DNA of 64,000 nucleotides from Saccharomonospora xinjiangensis XJ-54 (GTDB taxonomy: Bacteria > Actinomycetota > Actinomycetes > Mycobacteriales > Pseudonocardiaceae), in the NCBI RefSeq assembly GCF_000258175.1, contig NZ_JH636049.1, positions 4,568,672 to 4,632,671 on the forward strand, in the 5' to 3' direction. This document shows positions 24,736 to 33,129 of this stretch, piece by piece. Positions within the stretch are counted from its first letter, which is position 1; each line of letters starts with the position of its first letter. The notes under the pieces were generated by a model. It was not told the DNA's origin, searched no databases, and was given only the letters and a program-made list of their open reading frames with translations. Both the position numbers and the translations under genes were made by a program.

Positions 24736-25875
24736 TCAGTGAAGGCCGTGGACGTCGATGACGACGCAGGCGAGGTTGTCCGGTGCGCCCGCCGCCCGCG
24801 CCTCGGCGACGAGACGTTCGGCCACCTCCTGCGGCCCGGCTTCGGTGAGCACGGCCTCCAGCCCCGGCACGACGGCGTGGATCCCGTCCGTGCACAGCAG
24901 GTAGCGGTCACCCGGTCTGGCGCGTCGCAGGTGCAGGTCGGGTTCGGTGTCGGCTTCGGCGTGCAGGGCGCGCAACAGCCGGGTGCGGTCGGGGTGGGTC
25001 TCGGCCTCGGCCGGGGTGAGCCTGCCCTCCTCGACGAGCGACCGCACATAGGTGTGGTCCTGGGTCAGGCGGGACAGCTCACCGTCCCGCATCAGGTAGG
25101 CCCGCGAGTCGCCGACGTGCGCGATCGCGAAATCGGCGCCCGACCACAGCAGCGCGGTCAACGTCGTCCCGATGTCCGACATGGACGCTGTAGACGCTGT
25201 GGGCGCTTCCGGTGCTGCGGACTCCGAGGACGCGAACTCGCCCACAGCCGTGCGGGCGGAGTGGAACGCCGAGGTGAGCGTGGTAGTGAGCTGAGCGGGA
25301 GGCACCGCCGACGCGGCGTGGCGCAGGGCGCGCAGTGCCGCGTCGGCGGCGGAGGGCAGCGGGTGCCCACCGTCCCGGCCGTCGGCATCGTCGGTGTCGT
25401 TCTCGGGCAGCCCGAAGCCGTCGGCGACGGCGAACAGCACCGCTGCCGCGTGGGCGGCGTCCTGGTTGCGGGTTCTGACCAGACCGCGGTCGAGCGCCAC
25501 GGCGCTGTGGAGACGAACGGACGCGTGCCCGACGGAGTTGTCGTCGTCGCCGGAGAGCCGATCCAGAAGGAACGACACGGTCTCCCTGCGTGCGGCCAGG
25601 TCGGCCTCGACCTGATTCCAGTAGGTGGCGATCTCCTGACCTGCCGCGCCTGCGGGAAGATCGCACACGAGCCGGATGCGTGCCAGCGGCATGCCGATGC
25701 CGCGCAACCACGCGATGAGCCGCGCCCGATCGAGCTGGGCGGTGTCGTAATGCCGGTAACCGGTGAGCGCGTCTACCCGCACCGGGAGCAGCAGACCCAG
25801 CTCGTCGTAGAGCCTCAACGCCTTGGGCGTGAGCCCGCATGCCGCGGCGAACTCGCCGATGCTCAGTGTTGCCAT
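24736..25875 (-). CDS. MerR regulator fused to a PP2C-type phosphatase
   Basis: This 379-residue protein has two domains. Residues ~1-70 are a MerR winged helix (SIGEFAAACGLTPKALRLYD, then GYRHYD), with a coiled-coil to ~120. Residues ~140-379 are a PP2C Ser/Thr phosphatase: RTRNQDA, FAVADGFG, AHVGDSRAYL, LCTDGIH and APDNLACVV, so the metal-binding Asp residues are present. ATG 25875 follows GGAGGAAA; the upstream frame is not needed. A transcription factor carrying its own phosphatase suggests control linked to Ser/Thr kinase signalling. I recall similar fusions in actinomycetes, so it is uncommon but not unique. Confidence 0.88.
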   Translation of the reverse strand: MATLSIGEFAAACGLTPKALRLYDELGLLLPVRVDALTGYRHYDTAQLDRARLIAWLRGIGMPLARIRLVCDLPAGAAGQEIATYWNQVEADLAARRETVSFLLDRLSGDDDNSVGHASVRLHSAVALDRGLVRTRNQDAAHAAAVLFAVADGFGLPENDTDDADGRDGGHPLPSAADAALRALRHAASAVPPAQLTTTLTSAFHSARTAVGEFASSESAAPEAPTASTASMSDIGTTLTALLWSGADFAIAHVGDSRAYLMRDGELSRLTQDHTYVRSLVEEGRLTPAEAETHPDRTRLLRALHAEADTEPDLHLRRARPGDRYLLCTDGIHAVVPGLEAVLTEAGPQEVAERLVAEARAAGAPDNLACVVIDVHGLH

Positions 25876-25965
25876 GGGTTTCCTCCTCGACCCGGGCACC
25901 GTGCCCGGTGATGTCGAGCGTGTGGCCTGCCCCGGCGGCAAGGTCAACACCGGGCGGAAACCGGA

Positions 25966-26373
25966 TCAGCTCACCTTCGTCTGGATGGCGCGGTAGGAGC
26001 CGCCCGGCCACACCCATTCACCGGACAGCGTGGTGCCCTCCGCGTCGAAAGTGGCGCGGTAGTGCGCGGGTGAACCACGGTGGCCGCCCCAGATGGTGAG
26101 CGTGTCACCGTCGAGGTCGTACACGTAGTCCAGTGTGTCGCCGTCCCGGCCGTAGAAGCGGGACGTGACGTCCTCCTCGGCCTGCTCGGCTCCGAACGGT
26201 TTGTGGTGGCCGATGATCTCGATACCGGTCACATGCTGCCCGTTCTGGTGCAGGTCGATGTTCTGGACGAGGAAGTGGCCGCCATCGAGCCAGGCGTAGG
26301 TGACGGTGCCGGTGGCGCCGCCGGAGACGGTCCAGGTGCCGACGAGCCGGTCGAGGTCGCGCAGCGTGGTCAT
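25966..26373 (-). CDS. DUF1579-like beta-barrel protein
   Basis: This 135-residue protein is mostly beta strands with the pattern LVGTWTVSGGATGTVTYAWL, then EIIGHHKPFG and GEWVWPGGSYRAI. It resembles small lipocalin-like proteins (DUF1579 and relatives). ATG 26373 follows AGGAAGGA. It is the last gene of the leftward operon sigma factor, cupin, hydrolase, this gene. Ligand binding is inferred; there is no active site to read. Confidence 0.75.
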   Translation of the reverse strand: MTTLRDLDRLVGTWTVSGGATGTVTYAWLDGGHFLVQNIDLHQNGQHVTGIEIIGHHKPFGAEQAEEDVTSRFYGRDGDTLDYVYDLDGDTLTIWGGHRGSPAHYRATFDAEGTTLSGEWVWPGGSYRAIQTKVS

Positions 26374-26423
26374 GTGGGTGTCCTTCCTGTGTGGAATGTC
26401 CGTGTGGAGCGTCGTCGCGGGAG

Positions 26424-27251
26424 TCAGCGGAGGAACTCGGTCAGTGGGCCGGCGAGCTTGCCCGGCGCCTGCATCACGGCGCCGTGGTTGAGCTTGGGAA
26501 GGGTGCGGTGTTCCGCGTCCGGCAGCACGGCGGCCAGCGCGCGGGCGGCGTCGTGGAATCCTGCGGGGCTCTTGCCGCCGGTGAGCACCAGGGTCGGGCA
26601 CGTCACCGACGCCCAGTCCCCGGCACGCAGCGGCGCGCCCTGCTGGGTGTCGCCCATGACCGCCAGGTCGTAGGGCAGGGTGTGGGCGAGCCCGGTCAGC
26701 GTTGACCACACGCCCGGGATGAGACGCATCATCGTCACCATGGCCGACGGCATGCCCTGCGCTTCGGTCATGAAGGCCCGCACCGCACCCGCGCGATCGC
26801 CCGAGTCCAGCAGCGCGGTGAGGCGGTCGGCGAAGCCAGGAGGAGGGCCGAATCCGCTGTCGGGGCGCACCACGAACGGCGGCTCGTACACGGCGAGTTT
26901 CGTCACGCCGATGCCGGCGCCCGCTGCCCGCAACGCCAGCACGGCCCCCGACGAGCTGCCGAACAGTGCCGCCGACCCACCCACATGCTTGACGAGTGCG
27001 GCGAGGTCGTCGATCTCGCGTTCGACGGCGTGGTGGTCGTGATCCCCGCTGTCGCCTCTGCCTCGGCGGTCGTAGTTGACGACGGTGTGGCGATCCGACA
27101 GCAGCGTCGCCAGCTTGCGGGTGTCGCGCCGATCGGCGAGTGCGGACGCCACCAGCACGACAGCGGGACCTTCTCCGCTGGTCTCGAACGCGATCGGCGT
27201 CCCGTCGCGGGAAGTGACGGTGCCGGTGACGGGTTTTCCTTGTGCGGCCAT
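26424..27251 (-). CDS. Alpha/beta hydrolase
   Basis: This 275-residue protein has an alpha/beta hydrolase fold with nucleophile elbow FGSSSGAVL (G-x-S-x-G), NYDRRGRGDSG upstream of it and the catalytic His in KLNHGAVM. The acid is likely in the strand LVLTGGKSP region, but an Asp there is not evident (GGK instead of GxxD), so the triad acid is uncertain. It sits in the ECF-sigma operon. Substrate unknown. Confidence 0.85.
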   Translation of the reverse strand: MAAQGKPVTGTVTSRDGTPIAFETSGEGPAVVLVASALADRRDTRKLATLLSDRHTVVNYDRRGRGDSGDHDHHAVEREIDDLAALVKHVGGSAALFGSSSGAVLALRAAGAGIGVTKLAVYEPPFVVRPDSGFGPPPGFADRLTALLDSGDRAGAVRAFMTEAQGMPSAMVTMMRLIPGVWSTLTGLAHTLPYDLAVMGDTQQGAPLRAGDWASVTCPTLVLTGGKSPAGFHDAARALAAVLPDAEHRTLPKLNHGAVMQAPGKLAGPLTEFLR

Positions 27252-27323
27252 GGCACAAACGTCCTTTCGAGTATCTTTGGGTATCTGGTGATGTGACGGT
27301 GGTGCTCCGGAAAAGGAATCGGT

Positions 27324-27563
27324 TCACCTGAGACCGACGGTGATCAGCGTGGTCGGCGCTGAGGCGCGTAACGCGCGCAACGGCAACCCGGCCAGGGTGA
27401 GCACGCTGCCGTGGGCGAACCGCTGCCGCTGACCGTGAACGGTCTCCAATTCGAGTTCCCCGGTAGCGACGACCACGAGCAGCCCCGCCCAGGCGTCCGG
27501 TTCGTAGTCGCGGCTCTCGCCCGCGTCGAGCACGAGGAGTTCGCGGTGCGGGCCGCGGCTCAT
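27324..27563 (-). CDS. Small cupin-like protein
   Basis: This 79-residue single-domain protein has GLLVVVATGELELE and a second strand pair FAHGSVLTLAGLPLRAL, the two halves of a minimal cupin barrel. Metal-binding His residues are few, so metal binding is doubtful. ATG 27563 overlaps the stop of the sigma-factor gene (ATGA), so the two are translationally coupled. A sensory or modulating role for the sigma factor is possible but unproven. Confidence 0.65.
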   Translation of the reverse strand: MSRGPHRELLVLDAGESRDYEPDAWAGLLVVVATGELELETVHGQRQRFAHGSVLTLAGLPLRALRASAPTTLITVGLR

Positions 27564-28597
27564 GGCAGCACCAGGGGCAGGCCGAACGCGGCGAAGTGCT
27601 TCGGCTCGAACGAGGTGACGGCCTTGATCTGTCCGTTCTCGACAGTGAGGACGTCCAGCACCTGCGCGCGGAACGCGCCGCGCAGCGACCGGGTCTCGGC
27701 GGCACTGGGGTGTTCGACGTAGTGGGCGACGGCTGGCTGAGTGTTGGCCACGGTGACAACACCGCGCCACCGCCCGTGATACCACGCCGAGGCCGAGTCG
27801 AAGACGTCGCGGGTGAACGACAACAGAGAGTCGCGGCCCCGCAGCCAGTGCGGGTGCGGCGGCATGGTCAGCCGCACGTCCTCGGCGAGCAGCGACGCGA
27901 GGACGTCGAGGTCGGCGCGTTCGTGGGCGTCAACGTAGCGGCGGAGGAGAGCCCTTTCGTCGCCGGTGGGCGCGGTGACGGTCCATGATTCCCTATCGGG
28001 CGAGAGATGCTCACGCAGAGTGGCCCTGGCGCGCTGCAAGGCACTCTTGATCGCGGCGACGCTGGTGTCGAGCAGTGCGGCGGTGTCGGCGGCGGGCCAG
28101 CCGAGCACGTCGCGGGTGATGAGCACGGCACGCTGGGTGGCAGGCAACCGCTGCACGGCAACGAGGAACGCCAGCTCGATGGTCTCGCGGGCGATGGCCG
28201 TCTCGGCAGGCTCATCGGGCGCGGCGGCGAGCTGGTCATCTGGAATCGGTTGCAGCCACGGCACGTCGGTCGGGGGGCTGGTGTTCTCTCCGGCCAGCGG
28301 CTCGGAGTGGTAGGGCCGCGCGAAGCGCTTGCGTTCGGAGATGAGGTCGAGACAGGCGTTGGTGGCGATCTTGTAGAGCCACGCTCGGAACGTGGAGCGG
28401 GCCTGGTAGGTCGATCGCCGCCGCCACGCGCGCAGCAGGGTCTCCTGCACGATGTCGTCCGCGTCGTCGCGGGAGCCGAGCATCCGGTAGCAATGCACGC
28501 GAAGCTCGTGGCGGTAGCGGGTGGTGAGTTCACCGAACGCGGCCCGGTCGCCGTCGCGCACGGCGGTGAGGACCAGTGCCTCCACGTTGTCGCCCAT
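27560..28597 (-). CDS. ECF sigma factor with C-terminal SnoaL-like domain
   Basis: This 345-residue protein has sigma region 2 (YRHELRVHCYRMLGSRDDAD, then FRAWLYKIATNACLDLI), region 4 (LPATQRAVLITRDVLGW, TSVAAIKSALQRARATL) and a C-terminal NTF2/SnoaL-like domain (~205-345, with YVDAHERADLDVLASLL). This is the SigX5/TIGR02960 type, which usually lacks an anti-sigma gene and uses the C-terminal domain for self-control. ATG 28597 follows GAAAGGTGA. It heads an operon with a cupin, a hydrolase and a DUF1579-like gene. Confidence 0.9.
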   Translation of the reverse strand: MGDNVEALVLTAVRDGDRAAFGELTTRYRHELRVHCYRMLGSRDDADDIVQETLLRAWRRRSTYQARSTFRAWLYKIATNACLDLISERKRFARPYHSEPLAGENTSPPTDVPWLQPIPDDQLAAAPDEPAETAIARETIELAFLVAVQRLPATQRAVLITRDVLGWPAADTAALLDTSVAAIKSALQRARATLREHLSPDRESWTVTAPTGDERALLRRYVDAHERADLDVLASLLAEDVRLTMPPHPHWLRGRDSLLSFTRDVFDSASAWYHGRWRGVVTVANTQPAVAHYVEHPSAAETRSLRGAFRAQVLDVLTVENGQIKAVTSFEPKHFAAFGLPLVLP

Positions 28598-28730
28598 GGT
28601 TGGTCACCTTTCGTCGGGCAGGTGTCGGCCGTGTGACCGCGATGGCGGCGCGAAGGAATCGCCGACGTGGTGCACGTCATACCCGGTCAGGCTCAGGGGC
28701 GCACGACGAGGCGGGTGACAGCACGGCCGG

Positions 28731-29300
28731 TCACGACAGCTCGGGCCCGCTGGTCTTGTGGCGCTGGTAGTGGCGGGCGACGCGGGCGCGGTTGCCGCAG
28801 CGCGCGGCCGAACACCAGCGGCGGCGGGGGTGCGCGGGAAGGAACAGCAGGACGCAGTCGTCGGCCTCGCACTCGCGAACCTTGGTCACGTCCGGCCGGG
28901 CCAGGAACTCGGCGGCGGCCTCGGCGAGCCATGCCGTCAGCCGCTCACCCGGTGAGCCGAGGCGCCGTCGAACCAGGGTGACCATCGCGTCCTGCCACGA
29001 CAACTCGCTGACGACGGGGGCCGCCCGCTGGAGGCGGTTGAGTGCGTCGAGGTCGGCTTTGGGAGGTCGCCTGCCCCGGCGGGCGTGGTCGAGGGCGCGT
29101 GCGGTGTGGTCGCGCAGCGCGCGCACGGCTTCCAGCTCCCGTCCGGTGATCTTCTCCGGTGTCTCGGGTAACCGGTCAGCCTCCAGTGCCAGCCAGCGGC
29201 CCAGGGCTGGCGGAGTGGCCAGCAGGTCACCGGCTGACGTCCGGGTGTTGATCAGATCCAAGGCCAGCGGTTCACCGGTCACAGGCAGCGCATCACTCAC
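28731..29300 (-). CDS. CGNR zinc-finger (ABATE-domain) regulator
   Basis: This 189-residue protein has an N-terminal ABATE domain (LALDLINTR, WLALEADRLP) and a C-terminal CGNR zinc finger with Cys residues in VRECEADDCVLLFL and RRRWCSAARCGNRARVARHY. The start is GTG 29300. It diverges from a hydrolase gene with a 15-bp palindrome in the 85-bp gap, so it probably regulates that gene and itself. The family is presumed to bind DNA; few members have been tested. Confidence 0.92.
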   Translation of the reverse strand: MSDALPVTGEPLALDLINTRTSAGDLLATPPALGRWLALEADRLPETPEKITGRELEAVRALRDHTARALDHARRGRRPPKADLDALNRLQRAAPVVSELSWQDAMVTLVRRRLGSPGERLTAWLAEAAAEFLARPDVTKVRECEADDCVLLFLPAHPRRRWCSAARCGNRARVARHYQRHKTSGPELS

Positions 29301-29352
29301 GCCCCTAATGGTATCCGGATCGCCTTACCTGTTAGCCTTGCGCCCGCTTCGA

Positions 29353-29367
29353 CTAATGCATCATTAG
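29353..29367. promoter_or_regulatory. Palindromic operator candidate, CGNR/hydrolase gap
   Basis: CTAATG-CAT-CATTAG is a perfect inverted repeat, 19 bp before the hydrolase ATG. A single related half-site, CCTAATGG, lies at 29303-29310 next to the cgnR start. It is AT-rich compared with its surroundings, and the CGNR protein is the obvious candidate binder. Confidence 0.5.
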
Positions 29368-29385
29368 ACATCAAAGGGGTTAGCC

Positions 29386-30258
29386 ATGGTGACGTCAGTC
29401 GCCCGCGTCGCGCATCGCCACGTCGATGTCGAAGGGGTCCGCGTCTTCTACCGCGAGTCGCTTCCCGACAGCCAGGACGCACCGGTGTTGTTGCTCCTGC
29501 ACGGTTTTCCCTCCGGATCGCACCAGTTCCGTCGCCTGATCGACGTGCTGGGCGCGCACTACCGTCTCGTTGCCCCTGACTATCCCGGCTTCGGCCATAC
29601 CGAGGCGCCCGAGGGATTCACGTACTCCTTCGACCGTCTCGCCGACATCACCGAGAGCTTCGTCGAACGGCTGGGACTCGACCGGTTCGTGCTGTATGTC
29701 TTCGACTACGGGGCGCCGGTCGGATTCCGTCTCGCGCAACGCCACCCCGAGTGGATCGCGGGCCTGATCACGCAGAACGGCAACGCCTACGAGGAGGGGC
29801 TCTCGGACGCCGCGCACAGCGCGCTCACCCTGAACCCGAAAGATCCCGCCACGGACAGCGTCCTTCGCGACCTGTTCACTCTCGAAGGCACCCGCAGCCA
29901 GTACGAGACCGGAGTCCGCGACACGGGTCTGATCTCCCCGGACGGCTGGACTCTCGATCAGCATTTCCTGGACGGTCCAGGCCGCAAGGACGCCCAGCGG
30001 GCCCTGTTCCTCGACTACCACACCAACATCGAAAGCTACGGCCGCTGGCAGTCCTGGCTGCGCAAGCACACCCCGCCGACCCTCGTCGTGTGGGGGCGCG
30101 ACGACCCCTACTTCGTCGAGGCCGGAGCCCGCGCCTACCTGCGAGACCTGCCCGAGGCGGAGTTGCACCTGCTCGACACCGGCCATTTCGCCCTCGACAC
30201 CCACCTGCCGGAGATCGCCCCCCTGATCGCCGACTTCCTCGACCGCGCCTGGACGTGA
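29386..30258 (+). CDS. Epoxide-hydrolase/dehalogenase-like alpha/beta hydrolase
   Basis: This 290-residue protein has HGFPSGS at the oxyanion strand and FDYGAPVG where the nucleophile sits. Asp replaces Ser, as in epoxide hydrolases and haloalkane dehalogenases. The catalytic His is in LDTGHFALD and an acid may be in WGRDDPYF. The long cap insert (~125-205) is typical. ATG 29386 follows AAAGGGG. It may open epoxides or remove halogens; the two cannot be separated here. It is divergent from the CGNR regulator. Confidence 0.85.
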   Translation: MVTSVARVAHRHVDVEGVRVFYRESLPDSQDAPVLLLLHGFPSGSHQFRRLIDVLGAHYRLVAPDYPGFGHTEAPEGFTYSFDRLADITESFVERLGLDRFVLYVFDYGAPVGFRLAQRHPEWIAGLITQNGNAYEEGLSDAAHSALTLNPKDPATDSVLRDLFTLEGTRSQYETGVRDTGLISPDGWTLDQHFLDGPGRKDAQRALFLDYHTNIESYGRWQSWLRKHTPPTLVVWGRDDPYFVEAGARAYLRDLPEAELHLLDTGHFALDTHLPEIAPLIADFLDRAWT

Positions 30259-30293
30259 TGGGCTCGCCGCGAGATCGACGTCGCCGTCCCTGA

Positions 30294-30332
30294 GCCGCCC
30301 GGTCCCGGCAACGCTATCCTCGCCCGGGCGGC
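30294..30332. terminator. Hairpin between convergent hydrolase and DHA2 pump genes
   Basis: GCCGCCCGG (30294-30302) pairs with CCGGGCGGC (30324-30332) across a 21-nt loop. It sits between two convergent stops and probably ends both transcripts. Confidence 0.5.
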
Positions 30333-30337
30333 CTCGG

Positions 30338-32098
30338 TCACATCCGATCCGCGACCGTGGTGTCGCGGGCGGCGGGGATGTGCGTGGTCGCGGGGCGATG
30401 CGTCGCACGCGCCGGTCGCCGGGACGCGCCACGGTGTTCGGTGCCGGGCCGTGTGCAGGTCAGACGCGGGTTGGCCACGGAGGGCTGACGGTGGACCGGG
30501 CGCGCCGGTTGCGCCTCCTCTTCGAGGTCGAGCGTGTCGCGCAGCGGTGTTTCGCGGATGAAGACCACGGCGATCACGGTGACCACGGCGGCGATCGCGG
30601 CGACCTGGAACAGGGTTCCCGTGGCGTCGCCGTAGGCGGCGCGGACGACCTCCCGCACGGGTGGTGGTAGGGCGTCCACGTCGAGGTCGCCCCCTGCCGC
30701 GAGGCCGGCGCCCACGCGAAGACCTCGCGCGGCCAGCGACTCGGTGACGAGGTCGGTCACGCGCATACCGAGCACGGCTCCGAGGGCCGAGACACCGGCG
30801 GCGCCGCCGAGCGTGCGGAAGAAGGTGACGGTGGCGGTTGCGGCGCCGACGTTGTTCATGCCGACGGTGTTCTGCGCGGCGAGCACCAGGTTCTGCATGA
30901 TCGAGCCGACGCCGATGCCCATCAACGCGAGGAATGCGCCCATCCACCAGAGGTTGGTGTCGTGATCGACCTGGGACAGCAGTGCCAGTCCGGTGAGCAG
31001 GGCGAGCGAACCCGCCACGAGAAACGGTTTGGTGCGGCCGGTCCTGGAGACGATCCGGCCGACGATGGTGGAGGAGCCGACCATGCCCAGCACCATCGGC
31101 AGGGTGAGCAGCCCCGCGGCCGTGGGAGAGAAGTCGCGGGCGAGCTGGAAGTACTGCACGAGGAACACGGTGGCGCCGAACATCGCGACGCCCACGGCGA
31201 GCGAGCCGACGACGGCGAGGGTGAAGGTGCGGTCGCGGAACAGGTGCAGCGGCACGACCGGTTCCCGCACGCGGGCTTCGACGGCGATCGCGGCGGCCAC
31301 GAGAACGGCTGCGGCGCCGAGGAACCCGGCCGTGTGAGGACCCCACCAGGGGAAGTCCTTGCCGGCGAGGGTCACCCAGATCAGCAGCACCGTGACACCC
31401 CCGACGATGAGGGTGGCGCCGAGCCAGTCGATGGACACCTCACGCTTGATCACGGGCAGTTTCAGTGTGCGGCCGAGCAGGACGAAGGAGATCACCGCGA
31501 TGGGCACGCACACCCAGAACGACCAGCGCCAGCCAAGCGGCGAGTCCACGACGAGCCCACCGACGAGGGGCCCGGAGACGGTGGCGACGGCGAACGTGGC
31601 GCCGATGTAGCCCGCGTAGCGGCCCCGATCACGGGGCACGATCATCGCGGCGATGACGGCCTGGATGAGCGCTTGCAGGCCGCCCATGCCGATACCCTGC
31701 ACCGCGCGGAAGGCGATGAGCTGCGGCATCGACTGGGCGAATCCGCCGAGCACACAGCCGACGGTGAAGATCACGATCGAGGTCTGGTAGAGCACCTTCT
31801 TGCTGAACAGGTCGGACAGCTTGCCCCAGATCGGTGTGGTGGCGGTGGAGGTCAGCAACATGGCGGTGACCACCCACGTGTAATGGCCCTGGGTGCCACG
31901 AAGGTCGGCGAGGATGGTGGGCAGCGCGCTGGAGACGATCGTGGAGGAGAGCATCGCGACCAGCAGGGCGGACAGCAGTCCGGTGAAGGCTTTGAGGATC
32001 TGCCGGTGCGGCATCGGCGTGGGGGAGGGGGACGGCTGGCTGGGCGGCGCGGACGTGGTGGCTCCTTCGGGCAGGTCGAGATCACGGACGGGACACAA
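30338..32098 (-). CDS. DHA2-type MFS multidrug efflux pump (14-TM)
   Basis: This ~586-residue protein has about 14 membrane helices (a break near residue 210 holds the extra pair) and motif A GKLSDLFSKKVLYQ. AVQGIGMGGLQALIQAV and GATFAVATVSGPLVGG match motifs B and C of drug/H+ antiporters (EmrB/QacA). A basic Pro/Arg/Thr-rich tail of ~70 residues at the C-terminus is unusual. The start is uncertain: TTG 32098 includes the natural hydrophilic N-terminus; ATG 32014 would remove it. It diverges from an arylamine N-acetyltransferase gene, and their shared promoter carries a 17-bp palindrome. Confidence 0.88.
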   Translation of the reverse strand: MCPVRDLDLPEGATTSAPPSQPSPSPTPMPHRQILKAFTGLLSALLVAMLSSTIVSSALPTILADLRGTQGHYTWVVTAMLLTSTATTPIWGKLSDLFSKKVLYQTSIVIFTVGCVLGGFAQSMPQLIAFRAVQGIGMGGLQALIQAVIAAMIVPRDRGRYAGYIGATFAVATVSGPLVGGLVVDSPLGWRWSFWVCVPIAVISFVLLGRTLKLPVIKREVSIDWLGATLIVGGVTVLLIWVTLAGKDFPWWGPHTAGFLGAAAVLVAAAIAVEARVREPVVPLHLFRDRTFTLAVVGSLAVGVAMFGATVFLVQYFQLARDFSPTAAGLLTLPMVLGMVGSSTIVGRIVSRTGRTKPFLVAGSLALLTGLALLSQVDHDTNLWWMGAFLALMGIGVGSIMQNLVLAAQNTVGMNNVGAATATVTFFRTLGGAAGVSALGAVLGMRVTDLVTESLAARGLRVGAGLAAGGDLDVDALPPPVREVVRAAYGDATGTLFQVAAIAAVVTVIAVVFIRETPLRDTLDLEEEAQPARPVHRQPSVANPRLTCTRPGTEHRGASRRPARATHRPATTHIPAARDTTVADRM

Positions 32099-32110
32099 AG
32101 TTAATTAACA

Positions 32111-32141
32111 AGACTAACGAATAAAGTTGCGTGCAGCAACT
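32111..32141. promoter_or_regulatory. Palindrome over the DHA2-pump promoter
   Basis: AGTTGC-GTGCA-GCAACT (32125-32141) is a perfect inverted repeat. On the minus strand TTGCTG (in the palindrome), 17 bp, TAGTCT (32116-32111) forms a likely promoter for the pump, so a bound repressor would cover the -35. The TTGC...GCAA form is common for MarR-type sites. No regulator gene is adjacent. Confidence 0.5.
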
Positions 32142-32202
32142 ATGCAGTTCGGGTGGTTTGGTGGTTGACCTCCAGCGCGGTCGAGGTGCGAGGGTGAGCC
32201 TC

Positions 32203-33081
32203 GTGAGTACCGTGACCACCCCGACCACCCCGACCACCCCGACCGCCGCAACCACGCAGGCGATCCCGGCGATCGACTGGCAGATCGACACCCTCGACCT
32301 CGACGCCTACCTCCGCCGCGTCGGCCTTCCCGCCGAACCGCCGTCGGCGCAGGCCCTGACCGCCCTGCACGAGGCGCACGTCCGCACGATCCCGTTCGAG
32401 AACATCGACGTCATGCTCGGCCGCACCCCGAGCCTTGAGCTCGCCGACATCGCGGCCAAACTCGTGCACCGGCAGCGCGGCGGCTACTGCTTCGAACACG
32501 GCCTGCTCTTCGCCGCCGTCCTGGAGCGACTGGGCTACGAGGTCAGCCGCTGCGTCGCACGAGTGGGCTTCGCCAAACCCGACGCGCCGGCGACACACCT
32601 GATGCTGCTCACGCGCATCGGCGGCGACCGCTTCCTCGTCGATGTCGGCTTCGGCTCCGGGCTGCTGACGCCCCTTCCCCTGACCGACGGCGCGAGCACC
32701 GACCACGGCGGCTGGCCGTTCCGCCTGCGCCGTGACGACCGCTTCTGGCTGCTGGAGAAACCCGTGGACGGCGCCTGGCGCGTCGAACACGGTTTCGACG
32801 AGACACCGCAGCGGCCGATCGACTACGTCGTGGGCAATCACTTCGTCGCCACCCACCCCAGCTCCCCGTTCACGCGGCGGCTCGTCGTCCAGCGCAAGGA
32901 CCGCGGACACGTTCGCAAACTCACCGGCCGCGGCTACCAGGTTGAATATGCCGACGGGCGCCCCACCGAGGCCAGGACCGTCACCGCCGACGAGCTGGAG
33001 GACGTCCTGCGCTCGCTGGACATCGTCGTGGACGGCGACGACCTGGCCCGGCTGCGGCAGGTGTATGCGGGGGAGGAGTGA
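32203..33081 (+). CDS. nat: Arylamine N-acetyltransferase
   Basis: The ~292-residue enzyme has the NAT triad: Cys in RGGYCFEHG, His in ATHLMLL and Asp in LVDVGFG, plus RTIPFENIDV near the start. It transfers acetyl (or other acyl) from CoA to arylamines or hydrazines. In natural-product clusters relatives act as amide synthases, but none of that context is here. GTG 32203 is preferred among GTG 32194, 32203 and 32212 for spacing to GCGAGGG. The first residues contain a Pro-Thr-Thr repeat from a 9-bp DNA repeat. It is paired with a divergent drug pump, which suggests a detoxification locus. Confidence 0.93.
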   Translation: MSTVTTPTTPTTPTAATTQAIPAIDWQIDTLDLDAYLRRVGLPAEPPSAQALTALHEAHVRTIPFENIDVMLGRTPSLELADIAAKLVHRQRGGYCFEHGLLFAAVLERLGYEVSRCVARVGFAKPDAPATHLMLLTRIGGDRFLVDVGFGSGLLTPLPLTDGASTDHGGWPFRLRRDDRFWLLEKPVDGAWRVEHGFDETPQRPIDYVVGNHFVATHPSSPFTRRLVVQRKDRGHVRKLTGRGYQVEYADGRPTEARTVTADELEDVLRSLDIVVDGDDLARLRQVYAGEE

Positions 33082-33129
33082 CGCCCTCCGCCAGCGGCGC
33101 GTGACCTGCTCCCGGCGCCGAATGCCAGG

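Noticed and set aside
30962..32104. A 380-codon plus-strand frame opposite the DHA2 pump gene
   Set aside because: It is the antisense shadow of a membrane protein gene, giving a low-complexity His/Glu/Gly/Arg-rich product with no domain.
32218..32260. A 9-bp direct repeat (ACCCCGACC type) at the start of the NAT gene
   Set aside because: It lies inside the coding region and simply encodes a Pro-Thr-Thr repeat in a flexible N-terminus; no separate function is implied.
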